Assembly: GCA_002751075.1 (NCBI GenBank)
Contig: NAOQ01000043.1
Coordinates: 80,891 to 100,079 of the forward strand
Length of the DNA: 19,189 nt
Direction of reading: 5' to 3'
Source: Ichthyophonus hoferi
Taxonomy: Eukaryota; Opisthokonta; Ichthyosporea; Ichthyophonida; Ichthyophonidae
Position numbers and translations under genes: made by a program. The number at the start of each line of letters is the position of its first letter. The first letter of the stretch is position 1. A model generated the notes under the pieces. It was not told where the DNA came from. It saw only the letters and a list, made by a program, of their open reading frames with translations, and did not search any database. Of the stretch, positions 10,701 through 19,189 are shown piece by piece.

Positions 10701-12492
10701 AATGCAATACACTGATATGTTGATAGATATATCCTCCTCTCTCTCTCACACGATTTTGATCCCATAGAAACTAGGTCTGTCTATAGACCCACACCAGCGG
10801 GTGTTTTTTGTTTCCGCCAAGGAAGCATTGCATTATAGAACCAAGGCAGGATATAAGGGCATGAATGACCCACAAACGCAAAGGCGTTATGAAGAATTCA
10901 AACGATTTGAACATCTATTTGAGACCTGTATTAGTGAAAGTGCAATAGGAACCAAGTTTGAATCTCATATTGTGAGAGGATTGGACATTGTGACGGTGAG
11001 TACAGGTCATGTACATATTTCCATTTATGGTTATAAATAGTGTGTGTGGGTGTATATGAGTGGACAGATGGTATAGCTATCTCCCTATGATATATATGAA
11101 TGATACTAATGTCGATGCCTTGAATTCTGTATTGCCTACTAGTTTCTTTCTCTTCTCTTATTTTTAGGCTGTAGGTAGATTTGATGCTGACTACTTATTT
11201 GTATTATTTCTCCTTCACTTTTGCTTTCTCTTTCTTCTTTTTTTTTTAAAAAAAAATACATCTGCATACATATACGTATATCTTACTCATTATCATTCCA
11301 CGGCCCCCATCCACCCATTCTTACACACATATGCAATCTCTTTCCCCCTCCTTCCTCCCCTCTATGGCATCCTGAACATGTATCCCATCCACAGGTACTT
11401 GACGAGTGGCTGCAAGAGTTGGTAGGGGAAGTGCAACGACAACAAACACTAGCCAGTAGCAAGTTAGATGATCGCCGTAATAGGCTATCACAGCTACAGA
11501 AAGAGGGAGGGGTGGTGATGACGGAGTGTGAAAATATTGTGGTTGCTATGGAAACAAAGGTAAAAAAAGATGTTGAAAGTGCATTTGACAATCTCATATT
11601 GGAAACGCTGGAGGATATAATTTCACAATTTGATTTCTGTGTATTCAAGCCTGAAATACTAGAAAAATACAAAGAAAGACTGTTAGAATACGTGGGAGTG
11701 GAAGCCTGCAAGGCCCTAAGGGAGATGAGTGAAGTCAGTATAAGCCTATCATACGAGACTGCACAGAAGGAAATGGTTGCCAAAGTAACAGAACTAATGC
11801 ATGACCGATTGGTATATTCCATTCACTCATTTAAACGACCAATTGTTACACCAGATCAACTGACATCCAACGTTCTCGTTGGGTTTAAAGAAGATATAGA
11901 ATTTAAATTCTCCCTAGGTTGGCATGCACTGGGCCCTAGACTATTAGGAGGCAGAAGTTTTTCCATCGTAAACAACGCAATGGCCGGGAAACATAGCCTG
12001 GGGGCTTCAGATATATGCTCTGTATTACCATACGCATCAATCTTGACACCCACCTCTCTCCTTTCAATTACTACTGTTGTTTTTACCCTCATTACTAAAC
12101 CTAGTGTGTGGAAAATAGTTATCTCTGCGGGTGGTGTGTATGGTGCACTATACGCATGGGAGTATTTAACATTCACTAATTCGGCTAAGGAAAGACTATT
12201 TAAAGGTCAGTTTATGGCCCATCTATCCAATCATATCCGTCAGATAGCTCCACACGTTGCCCTATCAGCAGGTAGAATGTATGGTAGCTCAGCCCGTGAC
12301 CTTCAAGTACGCAACCTGTCCTGTCAAATAGACGAAGCAAAAGGGGCCTTGTATAAGGAGAAGGGAAGTCTAGAAGCATCTATCTCAGAATTATGTAAGG
12401 TGGTGCAGTATGGTGTAATAACGCAGGAGAGAGCCACCAAGGTATATGGCGATATGAAGGAGTTTTATCGCAAAACTCTTAAGAGCCAATAG
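7747..12492 (+). CDS. MFN: Mitofusin, outer mitochondrial membrane fusion GTPase (complete, 6 exons, 735 aa)
   Basis: Exons: 7747-7945, 8411-8715, 9372-9599, 9777-9926, 10768-10995 and 11395-12492 (stop TAG at 12490-12492), all GT-AG; a GAC codon is split across the first intron. Known role: this dynamin-related GTPase tethers and fuses outer mitochondrial membranes. Seen: P-loop GHTSNGKST at residues 103-111, G2 threonine in GIGHTTSCF (about 125-133), G3 DTPG at 207-210, DADVFVLVAN after it, G4 NRWD at 266-269, then VFFVSAKEAL. Heptad region HR1 spans about 371-435, the conserved FKEDIEFKFSLGW is at 534-546, a hydrophobic hairpin anchor is at about 587-627, and HR2 runs from about 671 to the end. 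Length matches human MFN1/MFN2 (741/757). The start ATG has G at -3 and +4 and is followed by in-frame ATGs at codons 5 and 9. Whether it is orthologous to MFN1 or MFN2 cannot be assigned; it may be the pre-duplication single copy. Confidence 0.95.
8878..8917. repeat. TA/CA dinucleotide tract in mitofusin intron 2
   Basis: Alternating TATACACACATATATATA-type sequence within the intron 8716-9371. Further TA/TG-rich stretches follow near 9100-9125 and, in the next intron, near 9624-9690. These are simple repeats that break up the introns; I see no coding potential. Confidence 0.75.
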
Positions 12493-12929
12493 AAACGTGG
12501 GAGGGTCCATGAGACCAATGTGTGGGGTCCGTTGTATTTAGTCATTTTTTTCGCCTTTCAAGGTAGTCAAGTTGCTTTATGGTTGTAGTTGATAAACTAG
12601 GTTTTTATTTCTTTACATCACTCAGAGTTTACTGACATTAAACAGAAATAACCAATTATAGAATAATTTTAAAACAGTTTGTTTCTTATTGACACCATAT
12701 TAGGGTATACTACACCACACATCCAATCATCTATTGTTGTGTATGGGCCATATGTGATTGGGTTATTTAACTGTCCTTGTAGTCTACCCTTATCTTATTC
12801 TATTTCTGGTTTTTATTGATATATACATGAGGTATGAATGTATTTATAGGCAACGATAAATAGCCAGGAAAAAGAGCATTAGTTGAGAAAACATGCAATA
12901 TCTATGTTATGTTACATGTGTGGCCTTGC

Positions 12930-12935
12930 AATAAA
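12930..12935 (+). terminator. Candidate polyadenylation signal AATAAA for mitofusin
   Basis: The clearest AATAAA downstream of the mitofusin stop, about 440 bp after it. It would give a 3' UTR of roughly 460 nt. Weaker A-rich variants occur nearer the stop, so the true site is uncertain. Confidence 0.4.
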
Positions 12936-13069
12936 TTATAAATTATAACTAGCTCGTTGTTGGCTGATGTACATGATATGTCTTTAATGTAACCGGTAGT
13001 AATATATCTAAAAGAATATACAAAATAACTAAGTGTTGATGTAATAACTACCCTACATACATGTCTAAT

Positions 13070-13075
13070 TTTAAT
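13070..13075 (-). terminator. Candidate polyadenylation signal ATTAAA for MRPL41
   Basis: On the minus strand ATTAAA lies about 60 bp after the MRPL41 stop codon, a usual distance for a short 3' UTR. It is the common variant of the canonical hexamer; chance occurrence is likely in this composition. Confidence 0.35.
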
Positions 13076-13135
13076 TGAACCAATTCAAGTGGATATATAA
13101 AGATAAAGCAAATTTCTAATTTCTAATTGGTAGGT

Positions 13136-14298
13136 TTAGGTACTCGATGGCGATAAAGTATGCTTTATGAACTGCTCTATGACCTTGTGTGCCATGTGTA
13201 CTCGTCTAAATGTATCTGCAGTGATAATTTCGGGTCTAGTTGATTTATCCATAGATACCTCTTGGAATACGTATGGGCCCAGCTGTGGGAAAAGAGTAAG
13301 AGAGTGTGTAGAAGGATGGGATTATATGTATGTGTATGCAGGTATATAGGTATATGTAGGTAGATATATATATGTATATATATACCTGGGTTAGTGAAAC
13401 ATGGTGCATGTATATGTGGCTAATCACTACATATCACTAGGTACAATAGTACAGAACCAAAGTCATTTAAACAATGAAATGATTGGATGATAGGTCAATA
13501 TTAAATCTAAAGATGACCTCTACAAATAAGATGGTAATTGTGCAAGGGTTACAAAAGCAAACCGCTAAGTGGCATGACAGGGGACTAATTAAAAGAGAGA
13601 ACGAGGAATTAGAGGCAGTGTAGTTGCTATGCGATGCGATGAATAAATTGACATCTAATTGGTAGAAGAGAAAGATGGATTACAACAGAAATATACGCAT
13701 TTATGTATTATTTTCAAGAACGTATAGTAGTTTGATAGGGTAGACTAAGAAAAATGTTATAATATGCCAATCATTACAATACAAGACTGTATTATACTAC
13801 ACCATACTATACAATACAATCCTATAATATACACTATAATGTAATTCAATACACTACACTACAATATAATACTATACAATATAATATAATACAATACAAT
13901 ACTAGATTAGACTATATTATACTATACACTACACTATAGTACAATATAACACTGGTATACTGTACAATACTATCAATCGTACCTTGAAGCCAGTAAGATC
14001 AGGTACAACAAATTCTGGAATCTTACATAGTCGTACAATATAATGACCTGCATATAGATAGGTACAGTATGTCAGAATAATCAACATATGTATATGTATC
14101 TTATAAACACCAGGATAAATATCCATGGGGCTCTTGTTAACGCTCTTTATGAATTTCTGTCTCTTCATCTAACCTTTATAACCAGACACATACATATTCA
14201 GGTTTGTCGTTGTATACTTTTGCTTGAAAATGCTTCAGAAAGTTTAATTAAATTAAAAATAATAATGTATGATGAATGTTGTTTGCTTGAAGCAACTG

Positions 14299-14334
<36 letters not shown>

Positions 14335-14910
14335 AAAAATACACACTTAAACCAAGACAAATACTGCATAAATATATATATACATATATACACATACATG
14401 TTTTGAAAGATACATAAAGAAAAGACGAGAACTAGAAACGACAATGTAAATTAAAACCATTTAAAAATCATCTTGAACATAGTTTTAATGAATGATTTAA
14501 ACAGTGCAAAAAAAAAAAATAGGAAGAAAGGGTGTAAGAGAAAAAGAAATATAACAATAGAAGAAACTGCGTGGTACTATTATTCCTATTTCTACCTTAC
14601 TAACCTGCCTTATGCTACTATCGTACCTTATTTTCTGGGATGACTGTGCTTGTACATGTGTGAAGATAATAGAGCAACAATAAGAAAAGAAGAGATTCTA
14701 AAGGAGAGCCTACTTTTAAATGTGAAAAGCAAACATGACATTGAAAACCATAACCGTAATACAAAATAATTTATCGCTATTACCTTTTCTAGTATGACTT
14801 CCGACAGACTTGGCTCCATATCCCTTATAGAAATTCTTGTCTCCCATCTTGGGGTTGAAAATCTGTCGCTTGGCCCCCCGAGTAACGCCCCGTAGAACAC
14901 CCAGCATCAT
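13136..14910 (-). CDS. MRPL41: Mitochondrial ribosomal protein L41 (mL41), complete, 3 exons, 112 aa
   Basis: Minus-strand exons: 14910-14784, 14047-13983 and 13282-13136 (stop TAA at 13136-13138), with introns of 736 and 700 bp, both GT-AG; a Gly codon is split across the first. Known role: a mitochondria-specific protein of the large mitoribosomal subunit. Seen: a basic N-terminus MMLGVLRGVTRGAKR, fitting a targeting sequence, then KGYGAKSVGSHTRKG, then the diagnostic IPEFVVPDLTGFK in exon 2, which continues as LGPYV in exon 3. Human MRPL41 has VPEFVVPDLTGFKLKPYV at the same place. The C-terminal TADTFRRVHMAHKVIEQFI matches the helix in the human protein (LTAAQLFSEAV...). The protein is about 25 residues shorter than human (137), lacking the YGFEP...YPRNFLR-like tail. 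The two tandem ATGs at 14910 and 14907 make the exact start ambiguous by one residue; the first has A at -3. Confidence 0.92.
13770..13972. repeat. Degenerate pentanucleotide-type satellite (ACAAT / ATACT words)
   Basis: About 200 bp built of irregular repeats of TACAA, ACTAT and ATACA, such as ACAATACAATAC and ACTATACACTACACTATAG. It lies in MRPL41 intron 2 and reaches to within about 10 bp of that intron's splice donor at 13982. The words are diverged, so this is an old or constantly mutating array. Confidence 0.8.
14301..14333. repeat. (TTA)11 microsatellite
   Basis: Eleven uninterrupted TTA units (TAA on the gene strand) in MRPL41 intron 1, followed by alternating TA/CA sequence near 14370-14398. 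Confidence 0.95.
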
Positions 14911-15111
14911 GCTTACGCTGTTTATGCTGAGGTGCTGGGATTAATGGTATATTTAGGCTATGTTGTTGTGGTTAATGTATGATATCTATGCTAATAATGA
15001 TAGTATTGTTAGTAGTGTAGTTACGTATGCTCGCTTGCTATATTGCTATTTATCTTCGTGCATAATAATAATAAAAGAATGTTCATTGTGGCGAGGGGAT
15101 GACGGCTCATA

Positions 15112-15130
15112 AATTAATTAATTAATTAAT
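15112..15130. repeat. (AATT)n tract
   Basis: Nearly five AATT units in a row, about 200 bp upstream of the MRPL41 start, followed at about 15177-15198 by more TTAATTAAT-like sequence. Confidence 0.85.
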
Positions 15131-15498
15131 GGTTTGCTAATGTAATAAATTAATTGGATAATTGTTCATCTGTTAAATTATTAATTAATCTAATTAATAG
15201 TAGGGCTAGAGAGCTGTTGCAATTAAGTTGAATGAAACTGGTAAAATGGGAATATTAAAAAAAAAAATTTCCTGACAATTTTAGCGGCCAAAAACGGAAG
15301 CAATATCATCTATAAATCAGTTATTTAGTCTATGTCAGCCTATATTTTATTTACCTTCTCATCATTTTACAGTTATTATCACATTCATCCTGGACGGCAG
15401 TAGACTATAGCAAACAAAGAATCTAAATAATAATAATAAATTTGTGTGTTCTCAGGAACACGCATTTCAGTCTTGTCGTTGATGGTAACCGTTATTTA

Positions 15499-15514
15499 TA
15501 TGCATATATGCATA
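15499..15514. promoter_or_regulatory. 16-bp perfect palindrome resembling a POU-factor dimer site
   Basis: TATGCATATATGCATA is its own reverse complement and contains two inverted ATGCAT half-sites. Dimeric POU-domain sites are known to be built from paired ATGCAT-like halves. Assignment as a binding site is inference; AT-rich palindromes of this size can arise by chance. Confidence 0.25.
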
Positions 15515-17047
15515 AGATATAGTATACCGTATATATATTAAGCAGAAAACTAGCAATAATTGGTTATGACTATGGTTATGTTGTCCTAGATGGTATATAT
15601 AGCTATATATGATTAACCTTTATACTCATAAATATAGTATGCCTTGTAGAGAGAGGCTGATGAGTAACTCCACCAGAATTATTGATGACTACGCATACTT
15701 TGGCCTGTAGCACATACATAGTCATATTCGACCGTTTTTGCTTAACCAATCTGTCTGGTTTTGATTAATTTAGAGTATTCAGATTTCTTTGCTAAGAGGA
15801 ACAGTGGACAATATGGATAAAAGGCAAAGCGTTACTGAGGAGCTTATAATAACAATAAGCTCAATGTGAAATAGGAAATGGCAATGGCGAAAGACATTTT
15901 TTACAGTCAATGTAGTGACTATAGTTGAACATGAGTAGTAAAGGAGATGTTTATTATGTATTTGCAATATTTTGATTAGGATTTCCTATAACAACATTTA
16001 GGATTTTCTTACAAAAGTGTGGGGTTGCTGGTAGATTAATTGTGTTATCAGTGTTAGACTCACACCAAATGAATGCACCCACTTCTGTGTTCTCAATAGG
16101 AATAATCTTATCTACCTTGAAAGAACTATTTTTTTCCAAATGGTAGGACAACGGCAGCATCGGTATCAGCTGTACGACTGGACTCATAGCGAGAAGCGTT
16201 TATGATTGAGTCGTCATTCTAAAATTTTATATTGACTTGTGAAGGTGAATTTTCTAAATGCTTTCCGTAGACAGTACTACTTTATTTTGTGTGGTAGTCA
16301 ACTATAATGGTAGAAATAACTTGGTCACTTAGTTTTTCTGCACCACGGTATCTGACCTAGCATGGTTAATCACACATGCATGACCGATAGATTGAAGATT
16401 GTTTTCTATAGCGATCTATGTTAGTTTTATTAACTTTTTCAATTCAGAAGGAATCAAGGCTTTAATTCATAATGGACAGCTTTGAATAATAGTAGACAGT
16501 TCTCTGACTTCCGAGCGAGCGAGAGATATGTACACCGATTATCTTATTTGAGTGTCAATGGTGAAATAAACATTGCAAGAACACTACTATGATTATATAC
16601 ATATATATTATGGTATTGTTTATTTGAGTGACAAAATGGAAATTTTTGTGAGTGCTATGAGTGGTTTCGCATCAGCCCGAGCCTTTTGTTAGTTATCTCC
16701 GTTTCTATTTTATTTTTCTGATCTTTTCCTTTTATACTTTTCCGTTATCAATTACGGTTAACACCTTTATTTATATTCACTACCGTGAATGGAACTAATT
16801 GTAAAGATTATTATTGACTAATCCAACTCACGATAGGTCACAGAGACCCACTATAATTATCCTATTTTACCGCAATACTTAAATACTATTGTGTCCTCAT
16901 TTAAATGAAATGAACCAAATTCCACATTTATGTAAGTGTTTACATATCACATAGTATGTATTGTATTGGCAAATAATTATACCTGTCGAGACCAGTATTC
17001 AATTAACTAAAATAAGACTAATCATTTTATCATCTGCTTGTTATCAG

Positions 17048-17200
17048 GACTATTTCCAAACTATGTGTCTATCTGGAGTTAACAGTCTTTTAGCAGTTAT
17101 CATATACCCTAATACTTCTTTAAAACTATTTGACGGAATCTTTAATTGGGAGCAAGCTTCCAATTACTTAAGATTAATTATTGAGATTGTAGTTAAAACG
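17048..17200 (+). other. Candidate internal exon of unknown gene
   Basis: Seen: a pyrimidine-rich tract ending TTATCAG, then 153 bp open in one frame (51 codons), then a perfect GTAAGT donor at 17201. The implied peptide starts DYFQTMCLSGVNSLLAV and ends YLRLIIEIVVKT; it is mainly hydrophobic and I do not recognise it. The frame stays open beyond both boundaries (16961-17239). The combination of splice sites and frame is suggestive, but no partner exon was found and the strand has no other gene nearby until the RRM gene. Confidence 0.2.
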
Positions 17201-18345
17201 GTAAGTACAAGGTCTTTGGAAAGATGCAAAATTCTCTAGCAGCCTATAAATCAACATTTAAAACCCTAGGCATTGGTAGTATTGGGGATTTTTTAAGGTA
17301 AAAAGTATCATACTATATTATTTATTTCTTTTTATTTAGCAAATTATGTTTTTGTGTGTCAAGAAAAAGACACTATATTGCGCATTCTTTTATATAGTTA
17401 AATTAATTGTAAATTATTGCGGCCACTTATATTAATTATTACCTAGATATTAGTTGTGGAAGGGACTAATCAATTGCTATTCTCCTTAACTATGGTCTTC
17501 AAAATCAAAATAGTCTAATATCTTTATAAATTCACTTCTAAAGGTTAGGGTTGCAATCTTTTCTTTATGACGACTAACAAAGTAGAATAAAAGATCTGTT
17601 TAATTTGATAGAGTTTATCCCTTAGCTATAGTTCATTGAATGCAATGCTATCGCAAACACACAAGCCTTAGCAACGCCTCGTCAGAATCTAGTATTACTG
17701 TTTATCTCTTCTATACTGATTCATAGCTAGTTAATACCTTTAAATACCATTGGGTAGATTTATCTCTTGTTCTAGATGCACAGTTTATCGCACGGAGATT
17801 TTTAGGCAGCCTTACAGTAAATCAGTGTAGATAGAATATACATTGAATTGATTGTGTAGTAATGTATTGCAAATTCAATGCGTAATGATGATGAAATATT
17901 AATTAAAATGGTGGCTAAAACTTGGAAAATAAACAAAATCTTGTCGGATTTTCAATTAAAACGGGACAGTTGGCTTTTCACTGGCTTAATTTGGAAATTT
18001 TTTATTTAGTACAATACAAAATACCAAATTGTGCTTTCCTTACGTAATTTATGACCAAGCCTTTTTTTATCACACACGATAATCGACGATTAATATAATT
18101 AATAACCTTATTAAAAACAATTAATATTTTATTACTAAATTATTAATACATTTCTCTACAAGTCTATTACGTAGAGTCATTATAGTCATAAAGGGCGGGA
18201 AAATATGCTGTTGAAATAGTAAACATAAGTGTTCTAGCCCCACTGGCACTTGATTGGTCATCTATTGATCTCTGGTATTAAATACCGACTTGTGATTAGA
18301 TAAAAAGATTATCTATTTGCTTTTAAAATGTTTAAAAGATCCATC

Positions 18346-18353
18346 TATATATA
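18346..18353 (+). promoter_or_regulatory. Possible TATA box of the RRM gene
   Basis: TATATATA flanked by less AT-rich sequence (CCATC before, CTATACGCC after), about 250 bp upstream of a strong splice donor. If used, transcription would start near 18376-18385. TATA-like words are common here, so support is weak. Confidence 0.25.
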
Positions 18354-18367
18354 CTATACGCCAGTGT

Positions 18368-18601
18368 ATGAACAGATGGCAGCAGTACGGTGTATAGTGT
18401 AGAGTGTATAGTGTGTTGTGTAGAATATAGCCGAGTCGTACACACATACAAACATACACACATAACTTATGTTAGTGAGAATATAGCAGTATTTATATAG
18501 AGTAAGACCAGGGCCCTCTCTCTCTAAACTGTCAGCCTACTTATATACTTATAGGCTGAGCTGTCCCTTCTATCTATCTTTGTAATATAGCCTTGCTTGA
18601 G
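18368..18601 (+). other. Inferred non-coding first exon (5' UTR) of the RRM gene
   Basis: The stretch ends in GAG|GTAAGT at 18601/18602, a near-perfect splice donor, and carries many stop codons in all frames. Joined to the acceptor at 18960-18961 it puts an in-frame TAG shortly before the ATG at 18987, with no earlier ATG in that frame. An upstream ORF of nine codons begins at 18368 (ATG AAC AGA TGG) and ends in TAG at 18395-18397, if transcription starts that far up. The left boundary is a guess. Confidence 0.4.
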
Positions 18602-18631
18602 GTAAGTTGTGTATAGTGTGTTGTTTGTTTC

Positions 18632-18840
18632 GGTTACTTTATCTTATACTCTATTATCCCTTCTTCTTATTTTGCTATCTCTTTTGTTTTTCTTATATAT
18701 ATATACAGTTACTACCATTAAACATTAGTGCTTATGTTTCTTTGGTTACTTTATCTTATGTTCTATTCTCACTCCTTCTTTCACCTTCATTTTTGTGTTT
18801 CTTACATGCATACGCAATTATTACATTTGAATCTTTAATG
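18632..18840. repeat. Diverged tandem duplication, period 112 bp
   Basis: GGTTACTTTATCTTAT occurs at 18632 and again at 18744, and the following pyrimidine-rich sequence is similar for about 60 bp in each copy (CTATT..CCCTTCTTC versus CTATT..CTCCTTCTTTC). It lies in the 5' UTR intron 18602-18961, so it duplicates a tract of the kind found before splice acceptors. Confidence 0.65.
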
Positions 18841-18986
18841 TATACCATGTTATTCTGCTCCCAGGCAACTACTTTTTAATATATATGTTTATAACTACCA
18901 ATGTTCTGACTGTAGTCACCCTTCTCCTGACCTATACTCACTCACTCTTTATCTTCCTTAGCCCTTACGGTTGGGTGCCAATCACA

Positions 18987-19107
18987 ATGGGTGGTGGCGG
19001 CTCAGAAACGACATTGTTTGTGTCTGGCTGGGCACCTGACTACACACAGGAAGATTTAGAGAATGACTTTGGAAAGTATGGAAACATGCTACGTGCTCGT
19101 CTCGTGG
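18987..19107 (+). CDS. RRM-domain RNA-binding protein, first coding exon (3' partial)
   Basis: Seen: the exon starts at 18962 after CTTCCTTAG and the first ATG is at 18987. The encoded MGGGGSETTLFVSGWAPDY continues TQEDLENDFGKYGNMLRARLV, with a split codon at the donor GTAAAA (19108). This is the first half of an RNA-recognition motif: LFVSGW fits the RNP2 strand, followed by helix 1 (TQEDLENDFGKYG) and the start of strand 2. RNP1 must lie in the next exon, beyond the window. Families with an RRM right at the N-terminus include SR splicing factors and RBMX-like proteins; the Trp in RNP2 is unusual and the exact family cannot be named. The likely role is pre-mRNA processing or RNA binding. An in-frame stop in the inferred 5' UTR exon supports this ATG as the start. 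Confidence 0.8.
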
Positions 19108-19120
19108 GTAAAACTAATCC

Positions 19121-19123
<3 letters not shown>

Positions 19124-19180
<57 letters not shown>
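19124..19180. repeat. (CT)n followed by (GT)n microsatellite
   Basis: About 24 CT units, then four GT units, beginning about 16 bp after the splice donor of the first RRM-gene coding exon. As RNA it would be a long polypyrimidine run close to the 5' splice site. Confidence 0.95.
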
Positions 19181-19189
19181 TTCTGTATT

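Larger units (their letters stand above)
12493..13135. other. Shared 3' flank of the convergent mitofusin and MRPL41 genes
   Basis: A 643-bp stretch between the two stop codons. It should hold both 3' UTRs and both cleavage sites. I see no other ORF or repeat of note. Candidate poly(A) signals are at 12930 (plus strand) and 13070 (minus strand). Confidence 0.7.
14911..18345. other. Long AT-rich intergenic region upstream of MRPL41 and the RRM gene
   Basis: This lies between two divergent 5' ends, so it should carry the MRPL41 promoter on the left and the RRM-gene promoter on the right. No gene is recognised. It contains an AATT repeat (15112-15130), a 16-bp palindrome (15499-15514), two unconvincing minus-strand ORFs (15779-15967 and 15954-16187) and an exon-like stretch at 17048-17200. 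No mobile-element protein or terminal repeat was seen. Confidence 0.55.

Noticed and set aside
11283-12176. Long minus-strand ORFs at 11283-11822 and 11856-12176
   Set aside because: They are antisense shadows of the last mitofusin exon, whose plus-strand frame matches the HR1, membrane anchor and HR2 regions.
14088-14417. 109-codon plus-strand ORF
   Set aside because: Its length depends on the (TTA)11 tract read as Leu repeats, and it lies across MRPL41 intron 1.
14628-14900. 90-codon minus-strand ORF overlapping MRPL41 exon 1
   Set aside because: A neighbouring frame gives the true MRPL41 N-terminus and splices in phase to the diagnostic PEFVVPDLTGFK exon.
15650-15760. TGATGA words as possible box C/D snoRNA
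   Set aside because: No properly spaced CTGA box and no terminal stem were found.
15779-16187. Two minus-strand ORFs of 62 and 77 codons
   Set aside because: The 77-codon one (15954-16187) looks mildly protein-like (VGAFIWCESNTDN) but has no recognised domain, no partner exon and no compositional contrast with its flanks.

Overview
The window looks like nuclear DNA of an animal or a close relative of animals. It is strongly AT-rich, its genes are split by short GT-AG introns (about 180-840 bp) full of simple repeats, and it encodes a mitofusin of animal type plus an mL41-type mitochondrial ribosomal protein. An early-branching lineage such as a sponge would fit the compact, AT-rich, microsatellite-laden style, but that is a guess. 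No prokaryotic features, rRNA, tRNA, CRISPR array or recognisable transposase, reverse transcriptase or LTR were seen.

Layout: (1) 1-3109, + strand: the 3' part of a gene for a low-complexity Gln/Ser/Asn-rich protein ending in a SAM domain (four exons seen). (2) 3110-7746: mostly AT-rich intergenic DNA with one isolated minus-strand ORF of 79 codons (5375-5614) that looks more protein-like than its surroundings. (3) 7747-12492, + strand: a complete six-exon mitofusin gene (735 aa) with all GTPase motifs, both heptad-repeat regions and the membrane anchor. (4) 13136-14910, - strand: a complete three-exon MRPL41 (mL41) gene (112 aa), tail-to-tail with the mitofusin gene. (5) 14911-18367: long AT-rich intergenic DNA with one exon-like stretch (17048-17200) of unknown status. 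(6) 18368-19189, + strand: the start of an RRM-type RNA-binding protein gene, with an inferred non-coding first exon, a 5' UTR intron and the first coding exon; it runs off the right edge.

Two neighbouring genes act in mitochondria: mitofusin fuses outer membranes and mL41 is part of the large mitoribosomal subunit. They converge rather than share a promoter, so co-regulation cannot be concluded. All exon boundaries were derived by hand from reading frame, splice dinucleotides and remembered protein families, without alignment or transcript data. I see no clearly new multi-gene system; the most open questions are the orphan ORF, the candidate exon and several repeat structures.
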